Positions 6,969 through 15,952 of a stretch of 64,000 nt of DNA are shown in pieces. The notes beneath the pieces are model-generated. The model worked only from the letters and a program-made list of their open reading frames with translations. It ran no database searches and had not been told where the DNA came from. The stretch is from CAZEAB01 sp964552945 (GTDB lineage: Archaea; Nanobdellota; Nanobdellia; Woesearchaeales; GW2011-AR9): contig CAZKIP010000001.1 in the NCBI GenBank assembly GCA_964552945.1, forward strand, positions 62,001 through 126,000, written 5' to 3'. The stretch's first letter is position 1; each line of letters starts with the position of its first letter. The translations under genes and the position numbers were made by a program.

Positions 6969-8933
6969 TTATTTTCTTCCCCAATGAAACCATCCAACTT
7001 TCTTCGGTTTATCTTCTGGTTTAGAAGCCGCAGGTTTTGTAGGAGTTTCTGCTTCAATAGGTGCAATCGTCGTTTCTCTAATTAAATCAGCAGGAAGATG
7101 TTGTAAATTCTCGGTGGTCCCAGCTTTAGCTAACATTGTGCTGGTTAATCCCTTTACTTTAAGAAAATCTGCGCCAGTAAGGTTAGCACCAGAAAAGTCT
7201 ACTTCAGATAAGTTGGACCCCATAAAATTAACAGAAGTTAAATCTGTACCTGCAAAATTAATGTTCTTAAGCCTCGAATCATTAAAAATTGCCCCTCCCA
7301 AATTAGAACCAGAGAAATTAAAAGAAAAAAGTTCCGAAGTATTAAATTTTACTTCTTTAAGATTTAATGAATTAAGATTGATGTTCATTAATTGTGAGTT
7401 TTCAAATTTAGCTCCGGCAAGAAACGAAGGAGTCTTTAACGAAACCCTAGGGAAGGTTACATTAATCAAGTTGCAGTTATAGAACTGTTTATTACCAGAA
7501 CAGGAAATTCCTATAGTGCTATCCTTAATATCACAATTAATAACATGAAAATTTGTAGCACTAACATTTGAAAAATCAACATTATTTAGAGTACCAGATA
7601 ACCTAAAATATAAGGAACCACCAGATATTAAAACAGAGTTTAGCCTTGAACTAGTAAAAGTAGTAGACTCACAATTAATCAGTTTAACATCATTTAAACT
7701 AGACTCACGTCTTATTTTAATTCCTTTAGATCCAGAAATTTCTGCATTTTCAAGAGAACAATCATCGAAAGACACCTTTTCAAGAGTTGCACCTTTGAAA
7801 TCTGTATCTTTAAATCGACAGCCATAAAAATGAACATTTTCAAATACACTTTTTTTGAATTTTGCATCATTAAAATTCTGTCCAGAAAACTCACAATTTA
7901 TAATTTTAGCACCATCTAGCTTAGCATCAATACAATCCCCCCTAAAGTCAAAGGAGGATGGCCTTAGTTTGGAATCTTCAAAAAGGGCTCCAGAAAGTTT
8001 TGCTTTATCAAAACTAATTACTCCATCGACATTTTTTATTTTTATATGACGACAATCAGCCTCTGTAGCACGAAGTTTGAAAGAATATCCTGAGAGTTCA
8101 CATCCACGAAGATCTGCTTTTTCAGCTGAAATTTCAAGAAATTTTCCACTAAATTTGCATCCGCGCGCATCTGCATCTTTTAAATTTAACTTTGGTGAAA
8201 CATGCCTAGACTCACTCATAACCTCTGTTTGCTCAAGAGTACCAACCATTGAGTCACCATAGATTTTACTTTTACTTAAATTAATTGTACCTCTGAAAGT
8301 TGAACCTTTGCTTGAAATTTTCAAATCATCTCCACTGATATTTTCAAAATCGCAACCGCGTAAGTCCATTCCACTGAAATCATGCTCTTTTTGTAAATAT
8401 AAAATGTGGTTTCTTAAATTCCTTCTTTGAGCCACATTAAAACGGGAATAATAATCTTCCCCCTTAAGTAACATAACAAAAGCCTCTTTATTTTTAGATT
8501 TTGCAAGTTCTTTGGCATCAACCCAAGGTTCAGCTTTGCTTAATGCAAGGGCATCATGAAGCGTGTGAATCATCGAGATAGTATTTTTACGTGCATCTGC
8601 AAGTTTAGCAAGTTTTTTCACTTCAAATTTAGGATCTTTGACATGGCGTTCTAAATCTTCAACCTTTCCTTGAACTACTTGAGCAGCAGCCCTAGCTTCA
8701 GTAATTTTATGACGCAAATCTTTGACTAACTGCATATCAGGAAGTTTTTTAAGACCTGAAGAACGATATTCAAGCTTACGTCCTTGTAAATTAACATTAC
8801 GCGCAAGTTTTAGCGCCGATGAAACCCCTCTGAGGTTTGGAGAACCTTCTAATTCATGAATTTGATCTAGAAGTTTAATTGCCCAGCCTTCCATAGCTGA
8901 GATTTGATTTGTAAGTGCACTTTCATCTACCAT
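6969..8933 (-). CDS. Large pentapeptide-repeat protein with N-terminal helical region
   Basis: 654 residues. Residues 1-180 are helical and charged with no known domain. From about 190 to 615 the chain is a long series of A(D/N)Lxx-like pentapeptides (for example GCDF, NADF, GANLTGADF, GSNLSEVDFS), which fold as a right-handed four-sided beta helix. The last 35 residues are Pro-, Lys- and Thr-rich. No signal peptide, so cytosolic. The ATG at 8933 has a TTTATATT box 26 bases upstream. Pentapeptide proteins have varied binding roles; none can be assigned here. Length is unusual for a DPANN protein. Confidence 0.8.
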   Translation of the reverse strand: MVDESALTNQISAMEGWAIKLLDQIHELEGSPNLRGVSSALKLARNVNLQGRKLEYRSSGLKKLPDMQLVKDLRHKITEARAAAQVVQGKVEDLERHVKDPKFEVKKLAKLADARKNTISMIHTLHDALALSKAEPWVDAKELAKSKNKEAFVMLLKGEDYYSRFNVAQRRNLRNHILYLQKEHDFSGMDLRGCDFENISGDDLKISSKGSTFRGTINLSKSKIYGDSMVGTLEQTEVMSESRHVSPKLNLKDADARGCKFSGKFLEISAEKADLRGCELSGYSFKLRATEADCRHIKIKNVDGVISFDKAKLSGALFEDSKLRPSSFDFRGDCIDAKLDGAKIINCEFSGQNFNDAKFKKSVFENVHFYGCRFKDTDFKGATLEKVSFDDCSLENAEISGSKGIKIRRESSLNDVKLINCESTTFTSSRLNSVLISGGSLYFRLSGTLNNVDFSNVSATNFHVINCDIKDSTIGISCSGNKQFYNCNLINVTFPRVSLKTPSFLAGAKFENSQLMNINLNSLNLKEVKFNTSELFSFNFSGSNLGGAIFNDSRLKNINFAGTDLTSVNFMGSNLSEVDFSGANLTGADFLKVKGLTSTMLAKAGTTENLQHLPADLIRETTIAPIEAETPTKPAASKPEDKPKKVGWFHWGRK

Positions 8934-9018
8934 GAGCAAATGTTTTTTTTAAAGAATATAAAGCTTTTGGTATAGGTAAAGAGGACATAAAAATATAAAA
9001 TAATAAAAAAGGTAAAAA

Positions 9019-10323
9019 TTAATAGGGAATATTCATCTTTGGTGGGAGATCCTTATCATCTCCTTTATTTTCTTCGCTTTTCTCACTTTGCAAAAAGTCA
9101 TCCTTGGCAAACTCTGTAGTTGAAGAACTAGGAGCAGATGAAACAGAAGAATCCACATTCAACCCTCCTTTCAAAGATTCTACTTTATCGGTTTTCTCCC
9201 ACGTGAAATCAGGATCATCTCTTCCGAAATGTCCATAAGCAGCAGTCTTCTGATAGATTGGACGTTTCAAATTAAGTTGCTCAATCATCGCTTTTGGACG
9301 GAAATTGAAATTCTTCCTTACCAAATCTGCAATTTTTTCATCAGAAAGTTTTCCTGTTCCAAAAGTGTTCACCAAAATGGAGACAGGTTCAGCTACTCCA
9401 ATTGCATAAGCAACTTGAACCTCACATTTTTCTGCCAAATCAGCAGCAACAATATTTTTTGCAACATATCTTGCATAGTATGCTCCCGAACGATCAACTT
9501 TACTTGGATCCTTTCCAGAGAAACAACCTCCCCCATGACGACCATGGCCACCATACGTGTCAACAATAATTTTTCTTCCTGTTAATCCAGCATCCCCAAC
9601 AGGGCCACCGATGACAAATTTTCCAGTAGGATTAATGAAATATTTGGTACTATCGTCTATCCATTCCTGACAAATTGGTTTAACAACTTTCTCAATCATA
9701 TCTCTTCTGATAGTTTCTAGACCTACATCTGGATGATGTTGAGTTGAAACTACAACTGCATCAACCCGTTTTGGTTTTCCTTTTTCATATTCAATGGTAA
9801 CTTGGGATTTTGAATCAGGTCTTAAGTACCATAATTCCCCTCTTTTTCTAATGTTGGCAAGTCTTTGTACCAATTTATGTGAAAGTACCAAAGATAGGGG
9901 CATGAGTTCAGGAGTTTCGTCACAGGCATATCCGAACATTAATCCTTGGTCACCTGCACCTTGCTCTTGATGTAATCCTGTCCCTTCATCAACTCCTTGG
10001 GAGATGTCTGGAGATTGCTCTGAAATAGCTACAAGAACCCCACAAGTTGAACCTTCGAAACCAAACTCTGGTTTGTTGTAACCAATATTTAAAATGACTT
10101 TTCGAGCTAGTTCTTGAATGTTTACATAGGTTTTTGTTTTAACTTCTCCACCTACAACTACAAATCCTGTTTTAGTGAAACATTCCACTGCTACCCTTGA
10201 TTCGGGATCTTCTTTAATCATTGCATCTAAGATTGCGTCGCTTATTTGGTCACAAATTTTGTCTGGGTGACCCTCAGAGACGCTTTCTGAGGTAAAAAAA
10301 TATTTTTCTTGTTTGTTTGTCAT
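9019..10323 (-). CDS. metK: S-adenosylmethionine synthetase, bacterial type
   Basis: 434 residues. Makes SAM from methionine and ATP. It has the bacterial/eukaryotic MetK signatures: EGHPDKICDQISDAILD at the N-terminus, GAGDQGLMFGYA, and GGHGRHGGGCFSGKDP with the P-loop-like region. This is not the divergent MAT family found in most archaea, so horizontal acquisition is likely. The catalytic core ends near residue 385 (YGHFGRDDPDFTWEKTD); the remaining 50 residues are a Ser-rich then acidic tail not usual in the family. SD GGAGGAATAATAAA precedes the ATG. Confidence 0.95.
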   Translation of the reverse strand: MTNKQEKYFFTSESVSEGHPDKICDQISDAILDAMIKEDPESRVAVECFTKTGFVVVGGEVKTKTYVNIQELARKVILNIGYNKPEFGFEGSTCGVLVAISEQSPDISQGVDEGTGLHQEQGAGDQGLMFGYACDETPELMPLSLVLSHKLVQRLANIRKRGELWYLRPDSKSQVTIEYEKGKPKRVDAVVVSTQHHPDVGLETIRRDMIEKVVKPICQEWIDDSTKYFINPTGKFVIGGPVGDAGLTGRKIIVDTYGGHGRHGGGCFSGKDPSKVDRSGAYYARYVAKNIVAADLAEKCEVQVAYAIGVAEPVSILVNTFGTGKLSDEKIADLVRKNFNFRPKAMIEQLNLKRPIYQKTAAYGHFGRDDPDFTWEKTDKVESLKGGLNVDSSVSSAPSSSTTEFAKDDFLQSEKSEENKGDDKDLPPKMNIPY

Positions 10324-10390
10324 TTTATTATTCCTCCACTTATAATTAATATTTTTATTCTTTTATTAAATTTTAAATTCTTCAAAATAA

Positions 10391-10750
10391 CTATTGTGTT
10401 GGATAAAAGTCTGTAGTTAACATTCTTCCATTTCTGTTACAATACCCTGGAGACTTTCTTCCGCCTACACTTACAGAACCATTAGCAGTAATTGCTCCTC
10501 TAAAATAGGATTCAAATTGTGGGCTTGTTCTAAGTTCATCAAATAAAGTATTCACTCTTTGATAATCTTCAGTTCCTTCTTTCATCTGTTCAACAGCCCA
10601 TTTAACATGGCCTAGAGCACATTCCACTTGAGCATGTCCAGTCAGACCAAGGATAGCACCATATGCAGGGGCCAAACCTTTTTCAGATCTCCTTTCCAAG
10701 TGATGTCTTATACTTTTATCATTCAACAATTTTACTAACGGATCTCCCAT
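10391..10750 (-). CDS. Hypothetical protein
   Basis: 119 residues, no recognised family. Mixed helical sequence with one Cys in the middle and one near the end (GYCNRNGRM), no membrane segment or signal peptide. Clear SD GGAGGAATTAAT before the ATG, so it is translated. It faces the HTH-CBS regulator gene across a perfect palindrome (10811-10830), which makes it a candidate target of that regulator. Confidence 0.65.
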   Translation of the reverse strand: MGDPLVKLLNDKSIRHHLERRSEKGLAPAYGAILGLTGHAQVECALGHVKWAVEQMKEGTEDYQRVNTLFDELRTSPQFESYFRGAITANGSVSVGGRKSPGYCNRNGRMLTTDFYPTQ

Positions 10751-10810
10751 ATTAATTCCTCCAAGTTTTTTCTTTTTCTAACTAAAAGATATTTAAAAAC
10801 TCTTGACAAG

Positions 10811-10830
10811 AATATTCCCATAGGAATATT
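10811..10830. promoter_or_regulatory. Perfect inverted repeat between divergent promoters (operator candidate)
   Basis: AATATTCC-CATA-GGAATATT: two perfect 8-base arms with a 4-base spacer. It abuts the TATA-like TATTTATAAGG of the HTH-CBS gene (10827-10837) and lies about 10 bases beyond the opposite TATA-like element at 10788-10800. Position and symmetry fit a binding site for a dimeric HTH repressor. Confidence 0.55.
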
Positions 10831-10871
10831 TATAAGGAAAGTTTTATTAATACTAACACAAAAAAGACAAT

Positions 10872-11423
10872 ATGAGAAACCTTGAAGAAATAAAATCTCT
10901 GAGAAAAAAGTATGGATTGAACCAGAAAGAGTTGGCAATTCACGCGGGAGTTTCCCAAAGTTTAATTGCTAAAATTGAATCGGGAAAAGTAGAACCAACA
11001 TATAGTAAAGCTAAAAAAATCTTTAAAGCGTTGGAAGAATTACAAGAAAAGGAAGAGTTGAAAGCAAAAGATATTATGAGTAAAAAGGTATTCTTTGTGA
11101 AAATAAATGATAAACTTAAAGACATTGTAAAAGTCATGAAAGATAAAAGTATCTCTCAAGTGCCAGTTTTATCAACTAAAAATAGAGTTTGTGGGATTAT
11201 AACTGAAAGTATCATTCTAAAAAAAGTTCTTGATCACCAAGGAAGGTCTTCTTCTCTAAGAGCAGGAGACATTATGGAAGAAGCCCCCCCAATTGTTTCT
11301 TTAACAGCTGGTTTCAGAACATTATCTGAACTTTTAAGGAATTATTCCATACTCCTAGTATCTGAAAAAGGAGAGATAAAAGGGGTTGTATCAAAAGCGG
11401 ACCTTCTTGAAAGAATACAATAA
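10872..11423 (+). CDS. HTH-XRE regulator with a CBS domain pair
   Basis: 183 residues. Residues 1-60 are a Cro/CI-type helix-turn-helix (LRKKYGLNQKELAIHAGVSQ, then SLIAKIESGKVEPTY). Residues 67-180 are two CBS domains that usually bind adenosyl ligands (AKDIMSKKVFFVKIND; AGDIMEEAPPIVSLTAG). This architecture is common in archaea as ligand-sensing transcription factors. It starts about 40 bases after the palindrome at 10811-10830 and probably regulates itself and the divergent small gene. With metK two genes away, SAM as ligand is conceivable but only a guess. Confidence 0.9.
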   Translation: MRNLEEIKSLRKKYGLNQKELAIHAGVSQSLIAKIESGKVEPTYSKAKKIFKALEELQEKEELKAKDIMSKKVFFVKINDKLKDIVKVMKDKSISQVPVLSTKNRVCGIITESIILKKVLDHQGRSSSLRAGDIMEEAPPIVSLTAGFRTLSELLRNYSILLVSEKGEIKGVVSKADLLERIQ

Positions 11424-11460
11424 TATACTAACAATAAAATGATAACAAAAATAAGAACAA

Positions 11461-12363
11461 TTACTCTTTAGATTCAGAAGCTTGGAAAGCAAGAATATCT
11501 TCGGTACTTAATTTCTTACCTTTTTTGATTTTCTCTTTTACTTCATCAGTTTTTTCTTTGACAAGTTGTTTGAAATTCTTTTGGTCATCCTCTTTAAGTT
11601 CCTTAGAAAGTTCATCAATTTCTTTTTTCAACTCGTCAATTTTTTTCTTTGTCCATTCATACTTAACTTTCATTTGTAAGTATTTCTCAGTCAAAGGTTT
11701 CTCTTCTTCTCTAATTTGTTTAACTTCTTCAAAAAGTTCATTCATTTTTTTATGTTTTTCTTGAGAAAGATTTGCAACTTCCTGAACATTTTTATGAATG
11801 TCTTGAGCTTTTCTTCTAACCTGAGCAAAGTCTGCAGAAAGGTTACTTAATTCTTTTTTAGAAACATCAAGAGCAGAAAGTTTGTTATATTTTGATTTAA
11901 GTTCTTTGATTCTTTTCCTTATTTCTTTTTCCTTAGTAAAAGGAATAACTTCAATTTCAATTTTCTTCTCTAAAAGAGCGATTTCTGATTTGATTTTTCG
12001 AGGATTATTATCTTTATTATCTTTATCGTAAGAACCCCTTGATTTGTTATAAGAGCCTCTTACTTCCTTAGATTTCTCTTCAGCAGTTCTCTTAGAAGAA
12101 GCTTTTTCTTTAACAGCTTTGTTGAGGGTTTCCCTTTCTCCCTTAAAAGATTTAACTTTCTTGGTTAGTTCATCCCTTTCCTTCTTTAATTCCTTGATTT
12201 TAGTAGTTCTATCTTTAACTTTATCACGTATAGAACGTAAAGAGCGGTAAGCTTCTTCCTTCTCTTCATTAAAAGATCTTAGCTCAGAACGTAGTTTAGA
12301 TAACTCCTTCTTCTTTGATCCAAACTGTTTTTTAAGTTCTGCGACTTCTTTAGCTGATTCCAT
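11461..12363 (-). CDS. Archaeal coiled-coil protein (COG1340-like)
   Basis: 300 residues, almost entirely heptad-patterned Lys/Glu-rich coiled coil (residues about 5-290), with no membrane segment. It resembles a family of archaeal coiled-coil proteins of unknown function that often sit near ribosomal protein genes. Located downstream of the L1-P0-P1 operon with its own TATA-like ACATATTTAG. Function unknown; an SMC-like structural or ribosome-associated role is speculative. Confidence 0.75.
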   Translation of the reverse strand: MESAKEVAELKKQFGSKKKELSKLRSELRSFNEEKEEAYRSLRSIRDKVKDRTTKIKELKKERDELTKKVKSFKGERETLNKAVKEKASSKRTAEEKSKEVRGSYNKSRGSYDKDNKDNNPRKIKSEIALLEKKIEIEVIPFTKEKEIRKRIKELKSKYNKLSALDVSKKELSNLSADFAQVRRKAQDIHKNVQEVANLSQEKHKKMNELFEEVKQIREEEKPLTEKYLQMKVKYEWTKKKIDELKKEIDELSKELKEDDQKNFKQLVKEKTDEVKEKIKKGKKLSTEDILAFQASESKE

Positions 12364-12426
12364 AATATCACTACTAAATATGTAAAGGTACTTAAGAAAG
12401 AAAAAGAAAAATAAAGAAAAAAATGT

Positions 12427-12738
12427 TTAACCAAACAATGCGCCTAGACCTGCAGCAGCAGATTCTTCAGCTTTTTTCTCTTCTTTTTCGTTCTTTTCTT
12501 CTTTCTTATCTTCTTGCTTTGCTTCTCCAGCAGCAGGAGCGGCGGCAGCAACAGGTGCTACAACAGCAGCATTCTTAATTGCTTCCTCGATGTTTACTCC
12601 TTCTAAGGCTGCAACGAGTGCTTTAACTCTTGCTTCATCAACAGTAACGCCTGCAGCGGAAAGCACGGCTTTCACTGCATCTTCAGTAACTTCTTTTCCT
12701 GCTTTGTGGAGCAGCATTGCGGTGTAAATGTATTCCAT
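12427..12738 (-). CDS. rpl12: Ribosomal protein P1/L12 (archaeal stalk protein)
   Basis: 103 residues. Helical N-terminal dimerisation domain (MEYIYTAMLLHKAGKEVTEDA), an Ala-rich hinge, an acidic stretch and the conserved C-terminal GLGALFG tail that recruits translational GTPases. It follows P0 by 18 bases with SD GGAGGAATAAAAA. The stalk complex is formed with P0 encoded next to it. Confidence 0.97.
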   Translation of the reverse strand: MEYIYTAMLLHKAGKEVTEDAVKAVLSAAGVTVDEARVKALVAALEGVNIEEAIKNAAVVAPVAAAAPAAGEAKQEDKKEEKNEKEEKKAEESAAAGLGALFG

Positions 12739-12756
12739 TTTTTATTCCTCCTATGA

Positions 12757-13596
12757 TTACAATTTTGCTTCTGTTTTTACAGATTGAGCTTGACGTTCAG
12801 CTTTTGCGAGAATTTCTTCTCTGGTCAAATCAGTAATAATGTTTTGCTCAACTCCCAATAATCTAGATTCTCTGAAAGCTTTCTGAAGTAAAAGTTCCAT
12901 AGTTTCACTTGTTGGGTAGGCAGCTTCAATAGCTAAATTAAAAGCCCATTGAGCAGCTTGAGTGAAATTATTACTATATTCTACTTCGTCAATGAATAGT
13001 TGTTTAGCATCAAATACCAAACCATTCTCCCATACAGCAACCAAATCAAGACCAATTTCCATTGGAAAAATGTCCAACCTTTTCAATGTCTCAGCTATTT
13101 TTTGGGAAACTACATCTCCCTCTTTTGCAATAATGGTATCGGCGATGATAGCTAATTTACCATCTTCAACTTTTGTTTTTATACCTACTGCAGCCAATTC
13201 TGAAATGATTGGTCCGGGAGCAAAATTAGTTCCTCCAGCTTTAACTTCCACATCCTTTGGTAGGACTTGTCCTGCTTTAGCTGGTGCTTCAGATTTATTT
13301 TTCTGGATTATTGAGTTTAATGTGAAAGGATTTTCTTTCGAAAAAATTAAAGCAGGCATTCCTTTAATCTTTTCTTGTAGTTTATCAATTCCTTCCTTTT
13401 GTGATTCTTTAAGAGCCAAATCAATTAGCTTCTTTCTGGTCATAACTATGTCAACATTTTTATTTCTTAACATTGCCCGCATTTTTTGTAGTTGTTTTGC
13501 AGGAAGATTTTCCATGTTAACTAAACCGACGATAGGATTATTCTTTATCTTGCCTATCAAATCCTGTACTAGTTTTTTCTTATTTTCGCTAACCAT
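12757..13596 (-). CDS. rplP0: Ribosomal protein L10 (P0)
   Basis: 279 residues. N-terminal rRNA-binding domain (VGLVNMENLPAKQLQKMR) and the archaeal insertion, followed by helices that bind P1 dimers. The usual C-terminal acidic hinge and GLGALFG-like tail of P0 are absent: the protein ends at QSVKTEAKL. It starts one base after the L1 stop codon, so it is translationally coupled. The shortened tail leaves GTPase recruitment to P1 alone. Confidence 0.95.
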   Translation of the reverse strand: MVSENKKKLVQDLIGKIKNNPIVGLVNMENLPAKQLQKMRAMLRNKNVDIVMTRKKLIDLALKESQKEGIDKLQEKIKGMPALIFSKENPFTLNSIIQKNKSEAPAKAGQVLPKDVEVKAGGTNFAPGPIISELAAVGIKTKVEDGKLAIIADTIIAKEGDVVSQKIAETLKRLDIFPMEIGLDLVAVWENGLVFDAKQLFIDEVEYSNNFTQAAQWAFNLAIEAAYPTSETMELLLQKAFRESRLLGVEQNIITDLTREEILAKAERQAQSVKTEAKL

Positions 13597-13597
13597 T

Positions 13598-14236
13598 TTA
13601 GATTTTTATTGGTTTTCCCATAGTTAATTTTAAATTAACACTTTTGACATTTTGAATTTCATTAGGTAATTGCTTCACAGTAGCGTTGTAAACAGTTAAA
13701 ATATTGTCAATAATCTCTCTATCAGGTTGAGATTCTTTACCTACCATACATTGTAAATTGGTTGCTTTCTTAGCCACCATACGAACAGAAAAGGCCAGCT
13801 TTTTAGTTAGAACTTCTAAATTAGCATTTGGAGGAACTACACAACCTAATTTTGGATTAGGCATTTTTCCTTTCATTCCAAGAATCTTACCAAACTTTGC
13901 AGCAACCTTTGGCATTAAATTTGCTTGAGCGATAAAGTAATCATATGATTCGGCCAACTTTTTAATTTCCTTGGCATCTTTATATTTTTCAAAATCTGAT
14001 TCGGTGATGGTAAGGTCACAAAATTGTTTAGCTTGATCTGCTAGCTGAGCTCCAACAAAGGCTGCCACTTTAATCTGTTTTCCCTTTGGATAGTGTAAAG
14101 TTACGAAGAAATCAACTGGATTAGACTTAATAACCAAGTTTTTTAGATTAATAATTAAATCGTATGATTGTGAGAATTTACGTTTAGGCTGCTTCTTAAG
14201 TTGTTCAAGTGCTTTTATTACGTCGTCTTTATTCAT
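13598..14236 (-). CDS. rpl1: Ribosomal protein L1
   Basis: 212 residues, normal length. Conserved KGKMPNPKLGCVVPPNANLE loop and the C-terminal VKSVNLKLTMGKPI strand are diagnostic. First gene of the L1-P0-P1 operon; L11, which often precedes it, is not here. SD AGGAGGCAAAC before the ATG. In archaea and bacteria L1 represses its own operon by binding its mRNA leader; a short stem beside the SD may be relevant. Confidence 0.97.
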   Translation of the reverse strand: MNKDDVIKALEQLKKQPKRKFSQSYDLIINLKNLVIKSNPVDFFVTLHYPKGKQIKVAAFVGAQLADQAKQFCDLTITESDFEKYKDAKEIKKLAESYDYFIAQANLMPKVAAKFGKILGMKGKMPNPKLGCVVPPNANLEVLTKKLAFSVRMVAKKATNLQCMVGKESQPDREIIDNILTVYNATVKQLPNEIQNVKSVNLKLTMGKPIKI

Positions 14237-14310
14237 GTTTGCCTCCTACCTAAGGTAGTGTTAACGGTTTTATGATGAGATAAGGGGTTGTTTATAAGGT
14301 TTTTGGTGAA
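14237..14310 (-). promoter_or_regulatory. Promoter and leader of the L1-P0-P1 operon
   Basis: On the minus strand a TATA-like CTTATAAAC (about 14292-14301) is followed by a leader of about 40 bases. Just before the SD is CTACC-TTA-GGTAG (14246-14258), a perfect 5-base stem whose 3' arm touches AGGAGG. Folding could limit SD access, as expected for an autoregulated ribosomal operon; no classical L1-site sequence was recognised. Confidence 0.4.
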
Positions 14311-14336
14311 GATTTGTAATAAGGTTAATTGTTAGC

Positions 14337-14636
14337 TTACTTTTCTTCTACCTTCTCTTCCTTCAAATCTTTAACCGTTTTCTTGAAAGCTTCCACTTGC
14401 TTCTCAGTCAAATTGTCAAAACGGAGATAAGCATTCTTGATATTACGCAAAAATAATGATTTCCGATATAACTCTTCAGGAATGTCCAATAATTTCTTAT
14501 ATTTTGGATCCTTAACAGGTTTATTTATTTCCTTCATGTGACATTCAACACATTTGGGAAATTGGCGAGTAGAATACATTATTACCATATTCTCTTTACA
14601 GAGAGCACATCTTTGTTTAAATCTAGGTTTTGCCAT
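14337..14636 (-). CDS. Small zinc-ribbon-like protein
   Basis: 99 residues. CALC (11-14) and CVEC (30-33) form a CxxC-x15-CxxC zinc site, similar to small CxxC-x17-CxxC zinc-binding proteins; the rest is a charged helix ending in Lys/Glu repeats. TATA-like TTTTATAAATAAAC about 26 bases before the ATG indicates a leaderless mRNA. A nucleic-acid-binding or ribosome-associated role would fit size and charge but is not shown. Confidence 0.7.
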   Translation of the reverse strand: MAKPRFKQRCALCKENMVIMYSTRQFPKCVECHMKEINKPVKDPKYKKLLDIPEELYRKSLFLRNIKNAYLRFDNLTEKQVEAFKKTVKDLKEEKVEEK

Positions 14637-14675
14637 AATAACAAAAAAAGAAGTTTATTTATAAAACTATTCCAA

Positions 14676-15824
14676 TTAACTAACAACCTTTTTCAGATAA
14701 TCAACTGCTTTACTCAATAAGCCGCCTTTCTGAACTTTATAACATTCTTGAAGCTTATTGTTTAAAGAAGGTATACTTTTCATTCCTTGTCCATAAGTGT
14801 TACCAGGAATTGGTGCCCAAATATTGTTAATTCTTTTTGCAATAGGCTTAAAAGTCTTATTCTTAATAGCATTGTGTAAAATTTTTTTGGTGACTCCTTC
14901 ATCTCTGATTAACTTCAATGCTGCTTTATCTTGCTCAGAAGGATAAAATCCAGATGAAAAATAACCTTTCTTTTTCAATCCATCATGAGTTTTTGGCATA
15001 AATTGATACCTACCGGCAGCACTACTTGTAATACCCCACTTTCTAACTTTTTTACGAGGATGATCTTTAAAACTAGAAAAAGTTCCACCACCATAATTAG
15101 TACGATAACCCATTTCGCCGGGTTTTACTCCTTCAGCCCAAGCAATTGTATCAAGTAAAGCTCTCTGTTCAGGAGTTCCTTCGGTTGCAACTCCACAAAA
15201 ACCTGAATCAGATTTAGCACCAAAATTTCCCTTAACCTTATTGGCACTATATCCGCCCATAGCGATTAAAGCTGCAGTGCCTAAACTAACAACAGCAGCC
15301 CCAACTTTTCTTCCAGAAGCTTTTAATCTTCCTTTAAGTCTGTCTTTAGCTTTCAAAGCAGCAGGAACAACCCACTTATTTAAAGTATATAAAGTGGTTC
15401 CAGCAAGTGCAGCATAAGCTCCAGCTTCTGATAAATCCGAAGTAAAGTTAGTCAATTCAGGAGCAGCAGTTTTAGGAAACAAATCAGTTACTACACTACC
15501 CAATTTAGAAGCAAGTTCGTGAGCTTTTCCATTTCCAGAAAAATAAGTCGCTGCAGTTAAAGCAGGAAAAGTTAAGGCATTTGTAACCTTATCAAATAAA
15601 GTGTTTTGAGGGGCTCTTTCAGCTCTTCCTCTTGAAAAGTGAGTTGCAATATTTTTTAAACTATAATGGGCCCAAGCAGCTCCAATGCCTATTTGAGCAA
15701 GATCTGTAAAGCCAGAAGATTGATTTTGTAAAAGATAATCTGCACCAAGAGCGGCACCTGCAGCTACAATACCACCAAGTACAACATTTCCAGTTGTTCT
15801 AATAATTTCTTCTAAATTTCCCAT
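14676..15824 (-). CDS. Membrane-associated lambda-endolysin-type lysozyme (GH104-like)
   Basis: 382 residues. Residues 1-195 contain several Gly/Ala-rich hydrophobic segments (about 13-33, 42-55, 83-96, 134-150, 173-191). Residues 215-360 match phage lambda R-type endolysin/lytic transglycosylase: LLDTIAWAEG with the catalytic Glu at 231, GYRTNYGGG, SFKDHPR, SSAAGRYQFMPKT, and the NNIWAPIPG end. These enzymes cleave the MurNAc-GlcNAc bond of bacterial peptidoglycan. An archaeon should have no such substrate, so the target is probably a bacterial neighbour. The last hydrophobic segment would place the enzyme outside the membrane. It faces the M15/3D lipoprotein gene pair. Confidence 0.88.
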   Translation of the reverse strand: MGNLEEIIRTTGNVVLGGIVAAGAALGADYLLQNQSSGFTDLAQIGIGAAWAHYSLKNIATHFSRGRAERAPQNTLFDKVTNALTFPALTAATYFSGNGKAHELASKLGSVVTDLFPKTAAPELTNFTSDLSEAGAYAALAGTTLYTLNKWVVPAALKAKDRLKGRLKASGRKVGAAVVSLGTAALIAMGGYSANKVKGNFGAKSDSGFCGVATEGTPEQRALLDTIAWAEGVKPGEMGYRTNYGGGTFSSFKDHPRKKVRKWGITSSAAGRYQFMPKTHDGLKKKGYFSSGFYPSEQDKAALKLIRDEGVTKKILHNAIKNKTFKPIAKRINNIWAPIPGNTYGQGMKSIPSLNNKLQECYKVQKGGLLSKAVDYLKKVVS

Positions 15825-15952
15825 TTTTTATTGTAGAAAAGCAGAGTTTATAAATCTTCCCTTTTTATTATCACTAAGGAGTGGGAACAAACAGAAAGAT
15901 TTATATACCAGTTCCCCTTAAAATCAGTAAAAACAACATAAATGAGGCAAAA

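Noticed and set aside
12962..13627. 221-codon plus-strand open frame opposite the P0 gene
   Set aside because: Antisense to a certain ribosomal protein gene, with Ser/Phe-rich composition typical of shadow frames.
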